Program-made: the position numbers and the translations under genes
The notes under the pieces: model-generated
Databases searched by the model: none
Seen by the model: only the letters and a program-made list of their open reading frames with translations
What the model was told of the DNA's origin: nothing
Source of the DNA: Sitta carolinensis
Lineage: Eukaryota > Chordata > Aves > Passeriformes > Sittidae
Direction of reading: 5' to 3'
NCBI GenBank assembly: GCA_032173965.1
Contig: CM063299.1
Coordinates: forward strand, 248,001-312,000
DNA length: 64,000 nt
Shown here: positions 14,501 to 27,354 of the stretch, in pieces
Position numbering within the stretch: position 1 is the first letter of the stretch
How the letters are laid out: every line of letters begins with the position of its first letter

Positions 14501-17500
14501 TGCCTGGGACACCCCCCGAGCACCCAGGCATGGTGACAGGTGAGCCTGCTCCTTCCACTGGCACCCCAGGCTTGGCTTCAGCTCGTCCCCAGCTGCTCTT
14601 AGGGCACAGACAGGGACTCACAAAAAAGGGGAAAACTCCACTTGGGATTCCTTCCCAAGTGTTGCACAGGGCATCTCACAGGTGAGACTGAGCATCCCTG
14701 TCGCTTCTCCAGGGTCTCCTGGTCAGAGCCTTCCAAACCAAACTCACCCTGTGCCAACTGGGAGTGCTTGAGAAATGTTCCAAATGCATTTGGGACCCCA
14801 CTGCAAAGTGCCACCTCTGCTGGAGACCAAATTAATCCACAGCTGAGAAAATTGAAAACCAGGCCTTTAATTGTTTAATGGCTTCAAATCCTTTACCACT
14901 TAATTCCCATTTATAGCATAAATACTGAAGGAAATCAAGTTACTTAAGAGCAAAACCAGATCCTAATTGCTGTTGATGTCTTGTTCTCACCTTACAGGAA
15001 GAAAGGAACATTCAGAGACTGGGTTTGGCTCGGGAGGCAACATTCTGCAATGAGAGGCTCCAGCTTTGCCCACGGGTGTGATAATTTCACAATTTTAGTA
15101 AGTTTTTTCCTGTCCTGAAGGTAAAATACAACACTGAAACTGCCAGGAGCAGTTTTCCTGGTTTGTGGTTCCAGCATGGCCTTTTCTGCCCTTTGGACAT
15201 ACGCCATGAATGCTTTAATCCCAGCAAGGGTTTTATCTTAAGCAGATACAATGAAGGATCTGATAAGTAGGTCAGGAGACATTAGAGGCTGTTTGATTCA
15301 TTGTGAGTTGTGTGCACAGCATGACTTTTAAGCCTGAAATGTCATTACTTGGATGCAATGAAGCTGCTGTTTTGTTTTAGAAAATAGTCAAATGGATGGT
15401 TAGGAGGAGGAAGGAGAGAGGAAGGACTGGGTTTCTGGGGGCCAAACTCCATCTCAAGCAGGATCCCACCACCACAAGCAGTTGCTGGTGCTTTGTGGTG
15501 GCAGCACCCCCCTGTGCCGGCAGCAGGGACCAGCAGCACCCTGAAGGTGCAGGGTGGGCTCTGGGTGGCAAAGATTACGGATGTGGGAGCAGGAGAGCTG
15601 CAGCCATCTCCTCTGCTAGCCAAACAGTGCCTGGGGGACACTCCCGAGAGCCTTTCCTAAGTATTGACAATATTTTTTGCCCCCTCACAGTGCTTTACCA
15701 GCCTGTGTCTTTTCAGGGTGCAGAGTTTTCATTTCTTTTAATGGTTCTCAAGAAATTATTGAGAAATAAAAATGCATTTCAAAGTTATCTTCAAGGCTTA
15801 CTGTAGTTCAAGTAGTTTCTTTAAAACCACAGTGCAAATGCTATTTTTCAAAGTTTTACTGGTCCCCAAATGATTGTAATGGCATATTGACTGGCTTTAC
15901 TGGGGCCTTGGGAGGTTAGAAAGGAAAAAAATAACTTAGCAAGGGAAAAGCCTTTAAAAATATATACGTGGAAGTTTTTAAAGTTCATCTAATCTATCTC
16001 TAGTTTTGGTATTTATAAACCAGACACTGCCATCAAGGTTAACAGCACTTTCCTGTTACTGGGAATGTTGCAGCAGCCAATTGACTGGAGCTCCTTCATG
16101 CCTTAAGGAAAAGAAACCCACCCATCTCACAGGGCTGGTGCACCCCTCAAGCTTCTGACATCTGCACTAGGAGCAAGAGCTTGGCCTCACAGCACTTCCC
16201 TGCAATTGCTGGAGAGCCTAGGACTCTAAAATGTCCATGTAACAGCACTGATACAAGATGAATGTGGCTCCATACCTTGGATCTGCTTAAACTGATAAAT
16301 AGTTTGAGTTAATGGAGAGCAAAAGGAATGATGCTCAGTAAATTTGATTTTATGAGCATTTCACTTATTTGCTGTGCCCATTAGGTCGGAAGTTAGGTAA
16401 TGCTAAGTGTCCATTAGTGCATTAGCTCAGGGATGAAGGAGCTGGATTGGAAAAAAAAAAAAGAAAATGGTGGAAAACCCCCTGAAGCCACATGGATTTA
16501 TTAAACCTTTGTTCGTTAGTGGTGACTGTAACGACACTAAGTTGGAGAGGCATTGGAGTTTGGTTCAGGAGGAAAGCACAGCAAGCCCAGAATCCCTTTG
16601 CTCCTCCCACAGCATTTGGTCCGTGTTCCTCCTGTGCAGTGAGGCCTGGGGCTGCTCCTTCCAGTCACAAATACATGACCCAGCCTGTTACAACCAAAAT
16701 AACCATTTCCCTGATAACCCTTTATTTTACTCACTTCTTTGATTTTTTTTCTCTGGCCAGGCAAATTAGTTTTTAAAATCTCTTTTCCCAATTTCTCCGC
16801 TACCCTGGGATTATTTACACACCCCACAAAAAGCTGTTTACTCTTCTGGTTAATTCAATGAGCATTTACTTGCTTTGAATTAATATGCAGCGTTGTTCCA
16901 AGTGTTGGCAATTTACTGGTAATTGGAACATGTCCTTACCCTGGAAAAAACATCCAGCCTCCCAAGTTAGTTTTCACAAGTGGCATTAATGGAGCAAGAG
17001 AGCCAAATTCCCTTGTTTATGTAAGCAAGGAAAATATGGGGCTTGTTAGCAATTACAAGGTAAATTTTCTTTCCCTCATTTCCTGATGGTGTTTCCTCTG
17101 TAGCTGTGAGGGCTGTTCAGGGTGACTGGAGTCTGTGTCCCACACTGCCAGGGCAGGGTGAGTCCCTGCTGTGGTGTTCAAGCAGTGTGCCTGTGATGTG
17201 TTACAGATGCTGGAAAGGAGTTTGGTGGGCAAAAGGGGTTTGCAGTGGTGTGTGGAAGAGCAGGGCACAAAAATCCTTTTTCAGCAGCAGTTTGATGTCA
17301 CCTGGATGCACATCAGAGGTATGTGCTTTAAGCTACTTGTAAACCAGGTGACCACTGCAGGGAGCTTTGCCTGCAGGATTTAGTAGGAAGTGTCAGAGAC
17401 TGGTGCCTGATGAATTGTACTGCCCCTTGCCCAGCTGGGACTGGGAGCTCGATCCAAGAACAGCATCAGGCTCATCAGCAGACGTGTTTCCGTTTCAATC

Positions 17501-20500
17501 TGTTGGGTGCACTCTGAGCACAGACAGACTATGGCTATGACAGAGACCTGTCTGTGAAACTGATAGAACCTGATAGATAGAAAGTGAAATCTGTTTGCTC
17601 TGCTCTGTTGTCTGCTTGCTTTCCAAATTTGGTTCCACTTAAAAGGGCTACTCACCATGCTAACACTTCTCCAGGGGTTGCGCCAGTAAGGGAAACAACT
17701 TTGTTAGGGACTGAAGACAGGGAAAGGACAATAAGTTGCATTTGTCAGACACAGTTTTGAGGTCTCAATGGGAGCATTTTGAATCTGTGCAGTCCAAAGT
17801 GAGGTTCTGTGCCCTTCAGAGCCTTTTTCTTCCTTTAAACTTTGCACCTCATGTAAAACTTCCTGCCCAGGCAGGACACAGGGCTCAAGCCAGAAGGGAA
17901 GGCAAAACATTCTGGGGTTAGTTAAACTTCCAGGTAGGGTTTGCTGCTGGACGTGGCTGAGAGCAGCTCCCCTGTGGGATGACAAGTCTCAGAGCAGCAG
18001 GGCCCTCCAACATCCTCTCCTGCTCTCAAGACATTCTTTCTCTCACCACGTTTACTGTAGAACTGGGAATCTCCATTATGAAAATATTTTTGTTGATTTT
18101 TATGCTTTGCTTCTGACCTGTGAAAATGTGTTTACAACAGAGTTTGGGTAAACACCCTGAAAATAAATTAATGTGAATACAGTACTGATCATGTAGCACA
18201 AAAATTAATGTTGCATATGCAACATTAAATACTGCTAAAGAATTTAATTTAATTAGGGAATAAGTCCTTATGAAAGCCAGTAAGCTGACAGCCCAAAGAG
18301 CTGAAGTCTTCTGGCCGTGGTGAGAGCTGAGCATAGAGGCTCATACATGCCTCTGCTGGCTGCTGCATGGGCAGGCCTGGCCCTGCTGGCAGGGGCACAG
18401 AGCAGGGTTCATGTGCTGCCAGCCCTGTCCTCCTCTGCTTGAGCAGGGACTAGAGTTACAGAAACCACCTTTAGGGACCCAGTCTGGGACAGTATTCAAC
18501 TTCACGAATACCTTCTAGTCACTAGACCTGACCTGGGGACAATATAAACCACAATCTAGAGAAGAAATCCTTCAGAACCAATTAGAAGGCTCTTGAGCTA
18601 ACAAGTACACTCCAGACTCCTTGACACCTGCTCGTAGAGGCAGCAGAGCTCAGGGGCTGCCAGCGAGGTCTTCTCCATGCCCTCCTCCTCTGCACAGCCT
18701 CTCTGCAAGCCTCCCAGAGGGTTTGTGCCCCTCTCTGCAGTCCCAGTGCTGCTGCGATGTGGCTCTCCTGTACATGTGGCACCTGCCACAGGTGGCATCT
18801 CCACAGGTGTGGCAGAGGAGGGTGCTGCAGTCTTGGCTCCAGCCATGGAGATGTGGGCTTGTGGACAGTCCCCACACAGCTCAGGCTGGGTGCAGAATCT
18901 TCCTCCCACCCAGCATAGTCTTTACTCCCCAAGACAGCATTCACAAAGGGTGATTAATGCTCTTTTTGGGAGAGGACATTAACTGAGACATCCTATTTAC
19001 AAAGAGCTTCCTAGTGGTGTCCTCAGGAGAACAGGGGTCCAGACAGCATATTGCGTGTTGTTAGTAATGTAAAAGGACATTGTTATTTGTATTGCATCAC
19101 TGAACCCCATTGTGTCTTTTATTCACCTTGTTTCCAGGACAAATGCAGTTCCCTGTGAAGCCATCACCAATGGGTGCCATCGACAAGTCACCAATTCAGG
19201 TTTTACACCACAAAGGAAACATGCTGGTCTGAATCCAAACAACACATGGCTTACAGTGCCACTGGCTCAGCATGAACCAACTCCTCAGCTCCCACTGCAC
19301 CCCTGGTTCCTCGCTGGCCACCCTGGGCACTGCCAGCAAAGCCACCTGAGCTGGCAAGGACAGGAATGCCCAGGGACAGGACCACTGGCAGGACCTCATG
19401 CCAAGGTCTTTTCCTCTGCCAGTTGTCAGTGGAGCTTTCCCTGCACACCCCCTTGCCTCCTTCTTGTTAGAGATTGTCCCAAGCATGGGGTGTCTCTGTT
19501 GGCCACTTGGTCCCTCTCTTCTCAAAGAGCAGCTCGTGGCTGTGGGGCCACCGCTGGTGGCAGGGCTGGGACCACCTCACATGCATTCCTTGCAGGTCTT
19601 AGATCCCTTGGCAGAGCTCTGCAAGCAGCTGCTTCCCTCTCTCTGCATGAAGATTAATGTTTGAACAGCAGTTGTCCCATCCATCTCTCTGGGAGACTTC
19701 CTCCAAACAAATAGCAGGAGGAGGTGGCATCTATTTGGGAATGACAGGGCTTCAATCTATTTATTCCACAGGTCTCTCCTGAAATGTCAGATTGACTCTT
19801 CATCTTCCATGGGCTGTGGTGTGAGTGTGTCGTGGTGCGTATGGGCCCACCTCCCTTCATTTGCAAGGAAAAAGAGTCACTGAGATTGATTGCACTATTG
19901 AATATGCAGCATGGTAAACAGTTATTTGAAAATTATTGTTTGTGTTTAATTATGACATACAGAAGTTTAGCAGTCATAAATTTTTCATTGGAGTTGGAAT
20001 GCAAATGTAAGCAGTACCATGCATGGAGGAAAGACACAAATCAGCACTTCCAGAAGCACAGGACACAATCTGGGGCCAGCAGCCCCACGCTCCTCATGGG
20101 CATCCCCCTCCCCAACATCAGGGCCAGAGGTGTCAGTGAGCTGAGAGTGCTGTAAAAAACACAAATTACTTGTTTCTGCTCAGTTTGTTCTCTGTATAAA
20201 GTCCTTTAGGCAGAGCAGTGGCTGTAACAGGCAGTGAGGGTTCAACTGCCCCTTACAGCTTTGGGGTGCAGCCAGGGTGGAGAAGGGACTGTGGGTATAA
20301 CCTCCATCCTGGAAAAATAGGAAAACTTTTTGGTTTCATGAAAGTGCCTTGTCAGTACTTTTGCTGCTGACAACAATTCTTTCCAACAATTATCAGATTA
20401 ATTTTCCCCATCTTTTTATTCCTTTCTTATCTCTTTCTTCTCTTTCCCCCAGCACATGCACACGGATATATGCTGTGGCTCTTGGCAACTGAAGAAAATG

Positions 20501-23249
20501 AAAAATAGATGTGTAGGGGAAAAAAAGTTTAACAGCAAGAAAAGATGTGCTAGAAAAGATGGCAGTAATAAAGGAATCTAATTAAAATGGAAAATTTCCG
20601 TGGGAAAAGGAAGAGGTGTTGGGAGAGGCAGAGGTAGAACATTGTTTCCATCCAGCCTTTTGGGGAAGAAGCAGCATTTCCCAGCTGATTAGAAACTGGA
20701 GAGATAATGACAGATTCTTCTGTCTTTATATTTCTGAAGCAAAACTCTCACGGGACAAAACATACCACTCAGTGAGTTGCATAATATTTAATTCTGTATT
20801 ACGCAAAGAACAAACTGTGTCTGTGTTGTGCAATTCACATGTGAGCAGAAAGGTGAGCACACGTTTTCTGAGCATCCACCTTTGCCACCAGAGACAACAG
20901 TTTGGGGGAGGATTTTAGGGAGAGACAGGAGTCCAGAGGGTCTTGTGACTGTTTCAGGGGCTAGCAAATGGGGGATGGAGATCTCAAAATAGATGTGCAG
21001 AAAGGGCTGACCTGTAGCTGGAGGATGTGTTTGAGCAGTGCTGACCTCATCATCAAAGTCTGAGATGAAACATCTCCCCAGACGAGTTCTGTTTATGATG
21101 TTCTCAAGCTATTTTAACAGCAATATTGTAGCCAGTGGAGCTGTTATTTACTCCACAATGGCAGAGGTGTCCTCGGTGCTCCTGCAAAGTGGTCACCCTC
21201 TGCAGAGGGAGAGCAAGGGGTCACAGCACTGGGGACATGTCCTGCATCCAGTTTACAGTTTATGGCCACATTGGCTCTTAATCCTGAGCTGTGGGCAATA
21301 AGGGACTCACTTCTTCTTCAACACAGAGTGGCCCAGACACATCACACTGGGGCAAGGGAGTGCTGAGAAGGTGGATAAATGGCACTTGGCTGTTTGTATT
21401 TCTGCATATTGTGGCTCTGTGTAGCTGTCAATGACCCACAGCTAATCTCACTGATTTAGGCATTTCTTTATTCCTTGACTGATGAGGGTCACAGGGGAAT
21501 CTGGCCATTAGGACACAATGAATCAGTTCTGGGAAAGCAAATTCTCCAAAGAGGAAAGTGTCTGTGGGAAGGAGCTATGTGAGATGTGGGGCAGGAGTGC
21601 TAAACCAGAGTTGTGGCAGTGGGAATGGCTTCCCTGGGCTTTGCCTAAAGATTATTCCTTGATATCTGTCACTTCTTGGTCTTCTTCCCATGTTCTGGTT
21701 TGAAGGACACCTTTGAAATGAGGGATGAGCCATAATGAGAAAAGAAATGCAAATTAATCAAAGCTGACACTAGATATTATGTTCCACATAATTTCTTTGG
21801 CATAATGTTCCAGAATTTGGGGGTCTGCATGTGTATGTACACAGGCACATGTGCATGAGCTGTCACCACTCATTGTTACAGTGCTCACAAAAGAATTTAC
21901 AAATATGAGCACTGATAGCTCCCTCACAGAGGTGTGGGTGACCTTCACTTGGGGCTCTGGAGCTGGATCCAGAGGGTGGTTTGCTGGCTATCTGTCAATT
22001 TTCCTTTGAGTACCTTGCAGGTGCAATCATGAGTGTCAGTGACAGCGACAGCAGGTCCCCACTGAGCAGCAGAGCCTGAGGACCAGGAGGGAAATGGTGA
22101 TATACACCTGGGGTGGGCTGGGGTAAAAGGGGAGAAGGGGGAAAGGAGGAGTAATGTGGTACTCAGGCTTTATAGCTCCAGTGGAAGGGAAATGTACCTG
22201 TTAAAGAATTGGGTGTGGTTCTAAAAATCCAGACTGGGAGTATTTCAGCTTGGAATGCAATTACATTCCTGTAAAATCTTTCACTGGCATGATGCTGGGT
22301 GTGGAGGTGAGCACCAGAGACCTTCTGCCCGTGACTTTGCAGAATTTAGTGAGCTTGTGAGTGAGCAGCGATGCATGAATAACCAAGAGAGAATGTGCAT
22401 CCTTTCATGAGTGTTCATGCTAGATCTGTGTCCTGAGAGGAAAGCAATGTTTGGGTCACAGGGCAGGACAGGGCAATGGAAACCTTAAATCCCACAGGGA
22501 ATGAAAATGAAAGAAGCAATGAATATTGAGAGCTTCCCAGTCAGAGATAGTGTATCACAGTTGTTCTGTGTTATAAAGACATGGACATGGAGCTCCTGCA
22601 TGGCCAGTAAAGAGAAAATTAAAATGAAAACATTATAATGGGTTAGAAAATACTGAACAAGCCAGCTCCATTCAGCATTAGTCTGCAACATGTCAGAACT
22701 GGCAAAATATTTCCCTGCGCAAGTTATTAAAGATGAAGGAATTGTGTGTGGTGTGTGATGTGATTGATTGTGTGTGCTCAGAGCTCGGCGGGGTCAGCCC
22801 GAGCCAGGGCACTGGACGTGGTGACACAGCAGGAGTGGCAGCAATCACTAACACACCCAAAACTGCTTTCACTACTCTGCTAAAATAAATACCTCCCTTC
22901 TGCCAAAGCGTATTAAAGGTAAAATGAGTCACCACTAAGGCAAACTGAAAGAAAATTCCCATGAAGGAAGTGAACACAAATGTAACTAAAAGCAGTAGAT
23001 TAAAGATTGAAATATAAACTGCAGATGACAGACAAACTTTTTCTCAGTGATTTTCCAGAGGAAAAGCATTTATCTTGCCTTCTTCACTGTGCACTCTGCC
23101 TTCCCCTTGCAGCACCACACACTGCCCTCACAGCCTGAACCCTGAGAGCTCTGAGCTTTTATTTGCCCAAACTCCATCCCCATGTCCTGCTGGGTGTGGT
23201 TGTACTCATAACCATATAAAATGTGTGTACATTTCTAGAACAATTATAT
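11567..23249. other. Non-coding region, no gene recognised
   Basis: AT-rich unique sequence with no supported coding exon. AT-rich blocks at about 12,540-12,720, 16,310-16,430 and 16,840-17,060 look like candidate conserved non-coding elements. A 24-bp palindrome is at 18,205. A predicted 181-codon frame at 19,112 has no recognisable domain. Confidence 0.6.
18205..18228. promoter_or_regulatory. 24-bp perfect palindrome with POU-dimer-like core
   Basis: The half-site TTAATGTTGCAT is followed directly by its reverse complement. The core TTGCATATGCAA resembles the POU-dimer MORE element (ATGCATATGCAT) apart from the outer bases. Confidence 0.5.
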
Positions 23250-23323
23250 GGGGTTTTTTTTGGGGGGTTTTTGGGGTTTTTTTGTTTTTTTGGGGTTTTT
23301 TTGTTGTTTTTTTTTTTTTTTTT
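23250..23323. repeat. T/G homopolymer-rich tract
   Basis: Runs of four to six G alternate with runs of T, ending in about 17 T. There are four G blocks in about 55 bases. It is low-complexity sequence with no phased telomere unit. Confidence 0.9.
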
Positions 23324-23495
23324 GGCTACAGATAAGCACATGGCATACCGTGGGCAGTTCGTGGGCTGCCCCTCTGCAGGCAGAGGGGTGCAGGGGGTGC
23401 TCCCACGCCCCCTGCTCCCGGGGTCCCTGGCAGTGCTGGCACTGCCCGGCCGCGGGCTCGGCTCGTTCATGCCATGCTGCCAGAGGAGCCCCGGC

Positions 23496-23505
23496 TGCTG
23501 AGTCA
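23496..23505 (+). promoter_or_regulatory. MARE/NF-E2-type site TGCTGAGTCA
   Basis: This is an exact match to the extended AP-1/NF-E2 half-palindrome. It lies at the edge of a GC-rich patch (23,370-23,490) with two short hairpins, at about 23,369-23,390 and 23,390-23,416. Motif match only. Confidence 0.35.
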
Positions 23506-23509
23506 CTCC

Positions 23510-25437
23510 TTTCTGGGTAAATATCAGGGTAAAAAGACATGACATTTTCTGGGCCGTTCTTCTGTATTAATAAGATTCCAACTACAGGATGACCTTTTCA
23601 CAAAGGATTTGTAAATGCCGAAAGCTGCATAAAAATCTCTCTTTCTCAGGAAAACAGAGGCATCATAACTTAGCATTTATTTCTTAAATGGTGTTTTCCT
23701 GTCTTTCCCCCTTTGATCATCTCTTTCCCCTGAATGGATGTAGTGACAGCTGTACCTCCAATAGCATATATGAAAGGGAATAAGAGAAAATCAGTGCTTG
23801 AATCACTGCCTACTCAGGGGATCATTCTGCTCAAGGGGCTAAATGAATACAAACAAACAGGACAGGAATGATGCCCCAGCAGGGAGGGATCAGCTCCTGC
23901 AGGAGAGGGACCACGGACACGGGAGAACACTGGGTGCCACTCCCAGTTTGTGTAACGAGGGCTTGCACTGTTTCTTACTGCTGAACCCCATACACACACA
24001 GAGAACAGGAAAATCAGGGTCAACTAACTACCCAAGGCTTTTATGTTACACAGCATTTAGGGTATTTGATTTATCAAATAAATGCTGCCTTTGCATCAGG
24101 CTTTACACCCTCTTTGAGTGTATTTCCAACCATAGGAAAATAACAACAGCCAAACAAAACCCCAACAGAGCTAATGGCTTATAACTTTCCCAAGGAAAGC
24201 TGAGGCTTCATCCAAGAGCAGGGCACTGGTGTACTCCACCACCACCAGCCTGCATTGGGACGAATGCCCCCAGGACAAGGACCTTGCCTGACCTCTTTGG
24301 TCAGGCTTTGAGTGAGTTTTGAGTTGCCCTGAAAATCACTACATTGCCTTAATTAACACATGGTGTGAGGAAACTCTTGTACCTTTTTCTTTCACATCCA
24401 TGGTTACCTTTTTCCTTTGTCCTCTTTCTTCATTTCTCATGTCTTTTCAACACCAGCCAACATAATTTAATTCCTTCTCCCTTTTGCAGGAGTCCAGAGC
24501 CTGCACTTGTTATTGGCAAGGGTTCAGCTTTTCCTGAACTGCAGCTTAAAAAGAAAAAAATTGAGGCTGGATCTGAGTCAAATGCAAGTTTCATACTTTA
24601 ATGTTTTATCACCTCAAAATATCTCCCTGCTTTTAATTTCCTGAGTGATTCTTGCGCCCAGCTCAGCAAATGCTAATAGACTCCCCCTAATTTCCACTCA
24701 GGCTCCTCCCAGGTTTGCTCCTTTTTATTCCCATTTCTATAAAAAAAATATGATCAAAAGGAGCAGCAAACTGTAGGTGGTTTCCTGAGGTGTCACCTCA
24801 AATATTGAGGGTTGATACGAGAGCAGGAAATATGTCCATGATTGAATAGGAATGTATGCCAGGGAGACATGAGAACAGCAAAAACATGTCCCTGGCATAC
24901 TGGTGAATTACCTGGAAGTCTGCATGTCAGCTGCCTGAACTCTAGACCAGGTTCTTCAGTCAAGGCCAGGACAAACCTTTCCCTGACAACTCCTTCTGTG
25001 GTGTTACCCTTAGAACTTTTCCATCGCAGTCCAGGTTTCCCTTCAGCAGCACACAGCATTACTTCTTGTTCTGCTCGCACTGACTAATGAGAGTAATTGG
25101 TCTCTGTCCTCTTCATAATGTCCCTTAAGTATTTGTAAAGAGTTATCATGGCTCCCTCCAGTCCTCTTTTCTCTTCACATAAAGATTCTCAATTCATTTT
25201 AATTCGTCCTCCCTGACCCTCCCTCCCACTCCCACTTTATATATCAAATAATGGAGCCCAATTACTTTGCAGACATACCACATTCTGAGGGCAGAATGAA
25301 GGAGGGGACAGCAGAGTGCACTGGGAAGACAGCTGGGGATTCTCCAGTGGCCAGCAGCTCCCACTGAGCAGTTGGCAGGGGGCAGGGGCTCTGCACCAGT
25401 TCCAGTCTTTCTCAAATTCCACCACTCAGCCTCACTG
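23510..25437. other. Non-coding region before the 10-bp array
   Basis: Unique sequence without a recognised gene. The stretch at about 25,095-25,230 (tatttgtaaagagttatcat followed by ggctccctccagtcctc) faintly resembles reverse-complement CR1/L3-type LINE sequence, at about 0.3 confidence. A bulged hairpin is at 24,854. Confidence 0.5.
24854..24900. repeat. Inverted repeat, 16-bp stem with 2-base bulge and 13-base loop
   Basis: The left arm GTATGCCAGGGAGACATG pairs with the right arm CATGTCCCTGGCATAC once an extra AG in the left arm is bulged out. It is isolated and not part of a recognised transposon. Confidence 0.85.
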
Positions 25438-27354
25438 GGCACTACTGGCACTGCTGGGCTCTATTGAGCACTGCTGGGCACTGCTGGGCACTGCTGGGCA
25501 TTGCTGGGCTCTGCTGGGCACTGCTGGGCACTGCTGGGCTCTGCTGGGCACTGCTGGGCACTGCTGGGCTCTGCTGGGCACTGCTGGACTCTGCTGAGCA
25601 TTGTTGGGTTCTGCTGGGCACTGCTGGGCTCTGCTGGGCACTGCTGGGCACTGCTGGGCATTGCTGGCTCTGCTGGCACTGCTGGCACTGCTGGGCATTG
25701 CTGGCTCTGCTGGGCACTGCTGGGCACTGCTGGGCATTGCTGGGCTCTGCTGGCTCTGCTGGGCACTGCTGGGCACTGCTGGGCATTGCTGGGCTCTGCT
25801 GGCACTGCTGGACTCTGCTGGGCACTGCTGGCATTGCTGGCACTGCTGGGCATTGCTGGGCATTGCTGGCTCTGCTGGGCTCTGCTGGGCATTGCTGGCA
25901 TTGCTGGGCTCTGCTGGCTCTGCTGGGCAATGCTGGCTCTGCTGGGCATTGCTGGGCTCTGCTGGGCTCTGCTGGGCACTGCTGGCACTGCTGGGCATTG
26001 CTGGGCACTGCTGGGCACTGCGGCATGCTGGGCACTGCTGGGCTCTGCTGGGCACTGCTGGGCTCTGCTGGGCTCTGCTGGGCAATGCTGGGCTCTGCTG
26101 GGCATTGCTGGGCTCTGCTGGGCTCTGCTGGGCATTGCTGGGCACTGCTGGGCTCTGCTGGGCTCTGCTGGGCTCTGCTGGGCATTGCTGGGCACTGCTG
26201 GGCTCTGCTGGGCAATGCTGGGCTCTGCTGGGCATTGCTGGGCTCTGCTGGGCACTGCTGGGCTCTGCTGGGCTCTGCTGGGCACTGCTGGGCTCTGCTG
26301 GGCACTGCTGGGCATTGCTGGGCATTGCTGGGCTCTGCTGGGCACTGCTGGGCACTGCTGGGCACTGCTGGGCTCTGCTGGGCACTGCTGGGCTCTGCTG
26401 GGCTCTGCTGGGCTCTGCTGGGCACTGCTGGGCATTGCTGGGCACTGCTGCTGGGCTCTGCTGGGCACTGCTGGGCACTGCTGGGCACTGCTGGGCTCTG
26501 CTGGCATTGCTGGGCACTGCTGGGCTCTGCTGGGCATGCTGGGCTCTGCTGGGCACTGCTGGGCACTGCTGGGCACTGCTGGGCTCTGCTGGACTTGCTG
26601 GGCATTGCTGGGCACTGCTGGGCACTGCTGGGCACTGCTGGGCTCTGCTGGGCTCTGCTGGACATTGCTGGGCACTGCTGGGCTCTGCTGGGCACTGCTG
26701 GGCTCTGCTGGGCTCTGCTGGGCACTGCTGGGCACTGCTGGGCTCTGCTGGGCACTGCTGGGCACTGCTGGGCACTGCTGGGCTCTGCTGGGCCTGCTGG
26801 CACTGCTGGGCACTGCTGGCATTGCTGGCACTGCTGGGCACTGCTGGGCTCTGCTGGGCACTGCTGGGCCTGCTGGCCTGCTGGGCACTGCTGGGCACTG
26901 CTGGGCTCTGCTGGGCATCTGCTGGGCACTGCTGGGCACTGCTGGGCTCTGCTGGGCACTGCTGGGCTCTGCTGGGCTCTGCTGGGCACTGCTGGGCACT
27001 GCTGGGCTCTGCTGGGCACTGCTGGCACTGCTGGGCACTGCTGGGCACTGCTGGGCACTGCTGGCTCTGCTGGCAGCTGACTGGGCTCTGCTGGGCACTG
27101 CTGGGCTCTGCTGGGCTCTGCTGGGCACTGCTGGGCTCTGCTGGGCACTGCTGGGCACTGCTGGGCACTGCTGGGCTCTGCTGGGCTCTGCTGGCATTGG
27201 CTGGGCACTGCTGGGCTCTGCTGGGCACTGCTGGCATTGCTGGGCACTGCTGGGCTCTGCTGGGCACTGCTGGGCTCTGCTGGGCACTGCTGGCACTGCT
27301 GGGCACTGCTGGGCTCTGCTGGGCACTGCTGGGCATTGCTGGGCACTGCTGGGC
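25438..27354. repeat. 10-bp tandem array GCTGGGCACT / GCTGGGCTCT / GCTGGGCATT (about 190 units)
   Basis: About 1.9 kb of units, with three common variants in the last three bases and rarer CAAT, GACT and 9-bp (GCTGGCACT) forms. The left edge holds the most degenerate copies (gggcactactggcactgctg, ctctattgagcactg). A few 3-bp or irregular inserts occur near 26,450 and 27,071. Open frames of 500-660 codons appear on both strands because neither the unit nor its main variants contain a stop triplet in any frame. They encode AGHCWALLGT- or SAQQCPAVPS-type 10-residue repeats and are not evidence of a gene. Confidence 0.97.

Noticed and set aside
19112..19657. 181-codon plus-strand frame
   Set aside because: No domain, no splice context and no codon-bias clue. 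Overlapping frames are also open.
23250..23323. Interstitial telomere-like G/T repeat
   Set aside because: No TTAGGG phase exists, and run lengths vary irregularly.
25438..27354. CRISPR-like array
   Set aside because: It is a contiguous 10-bp tandem repeat with no unique spacers, in a vertebrate genome.
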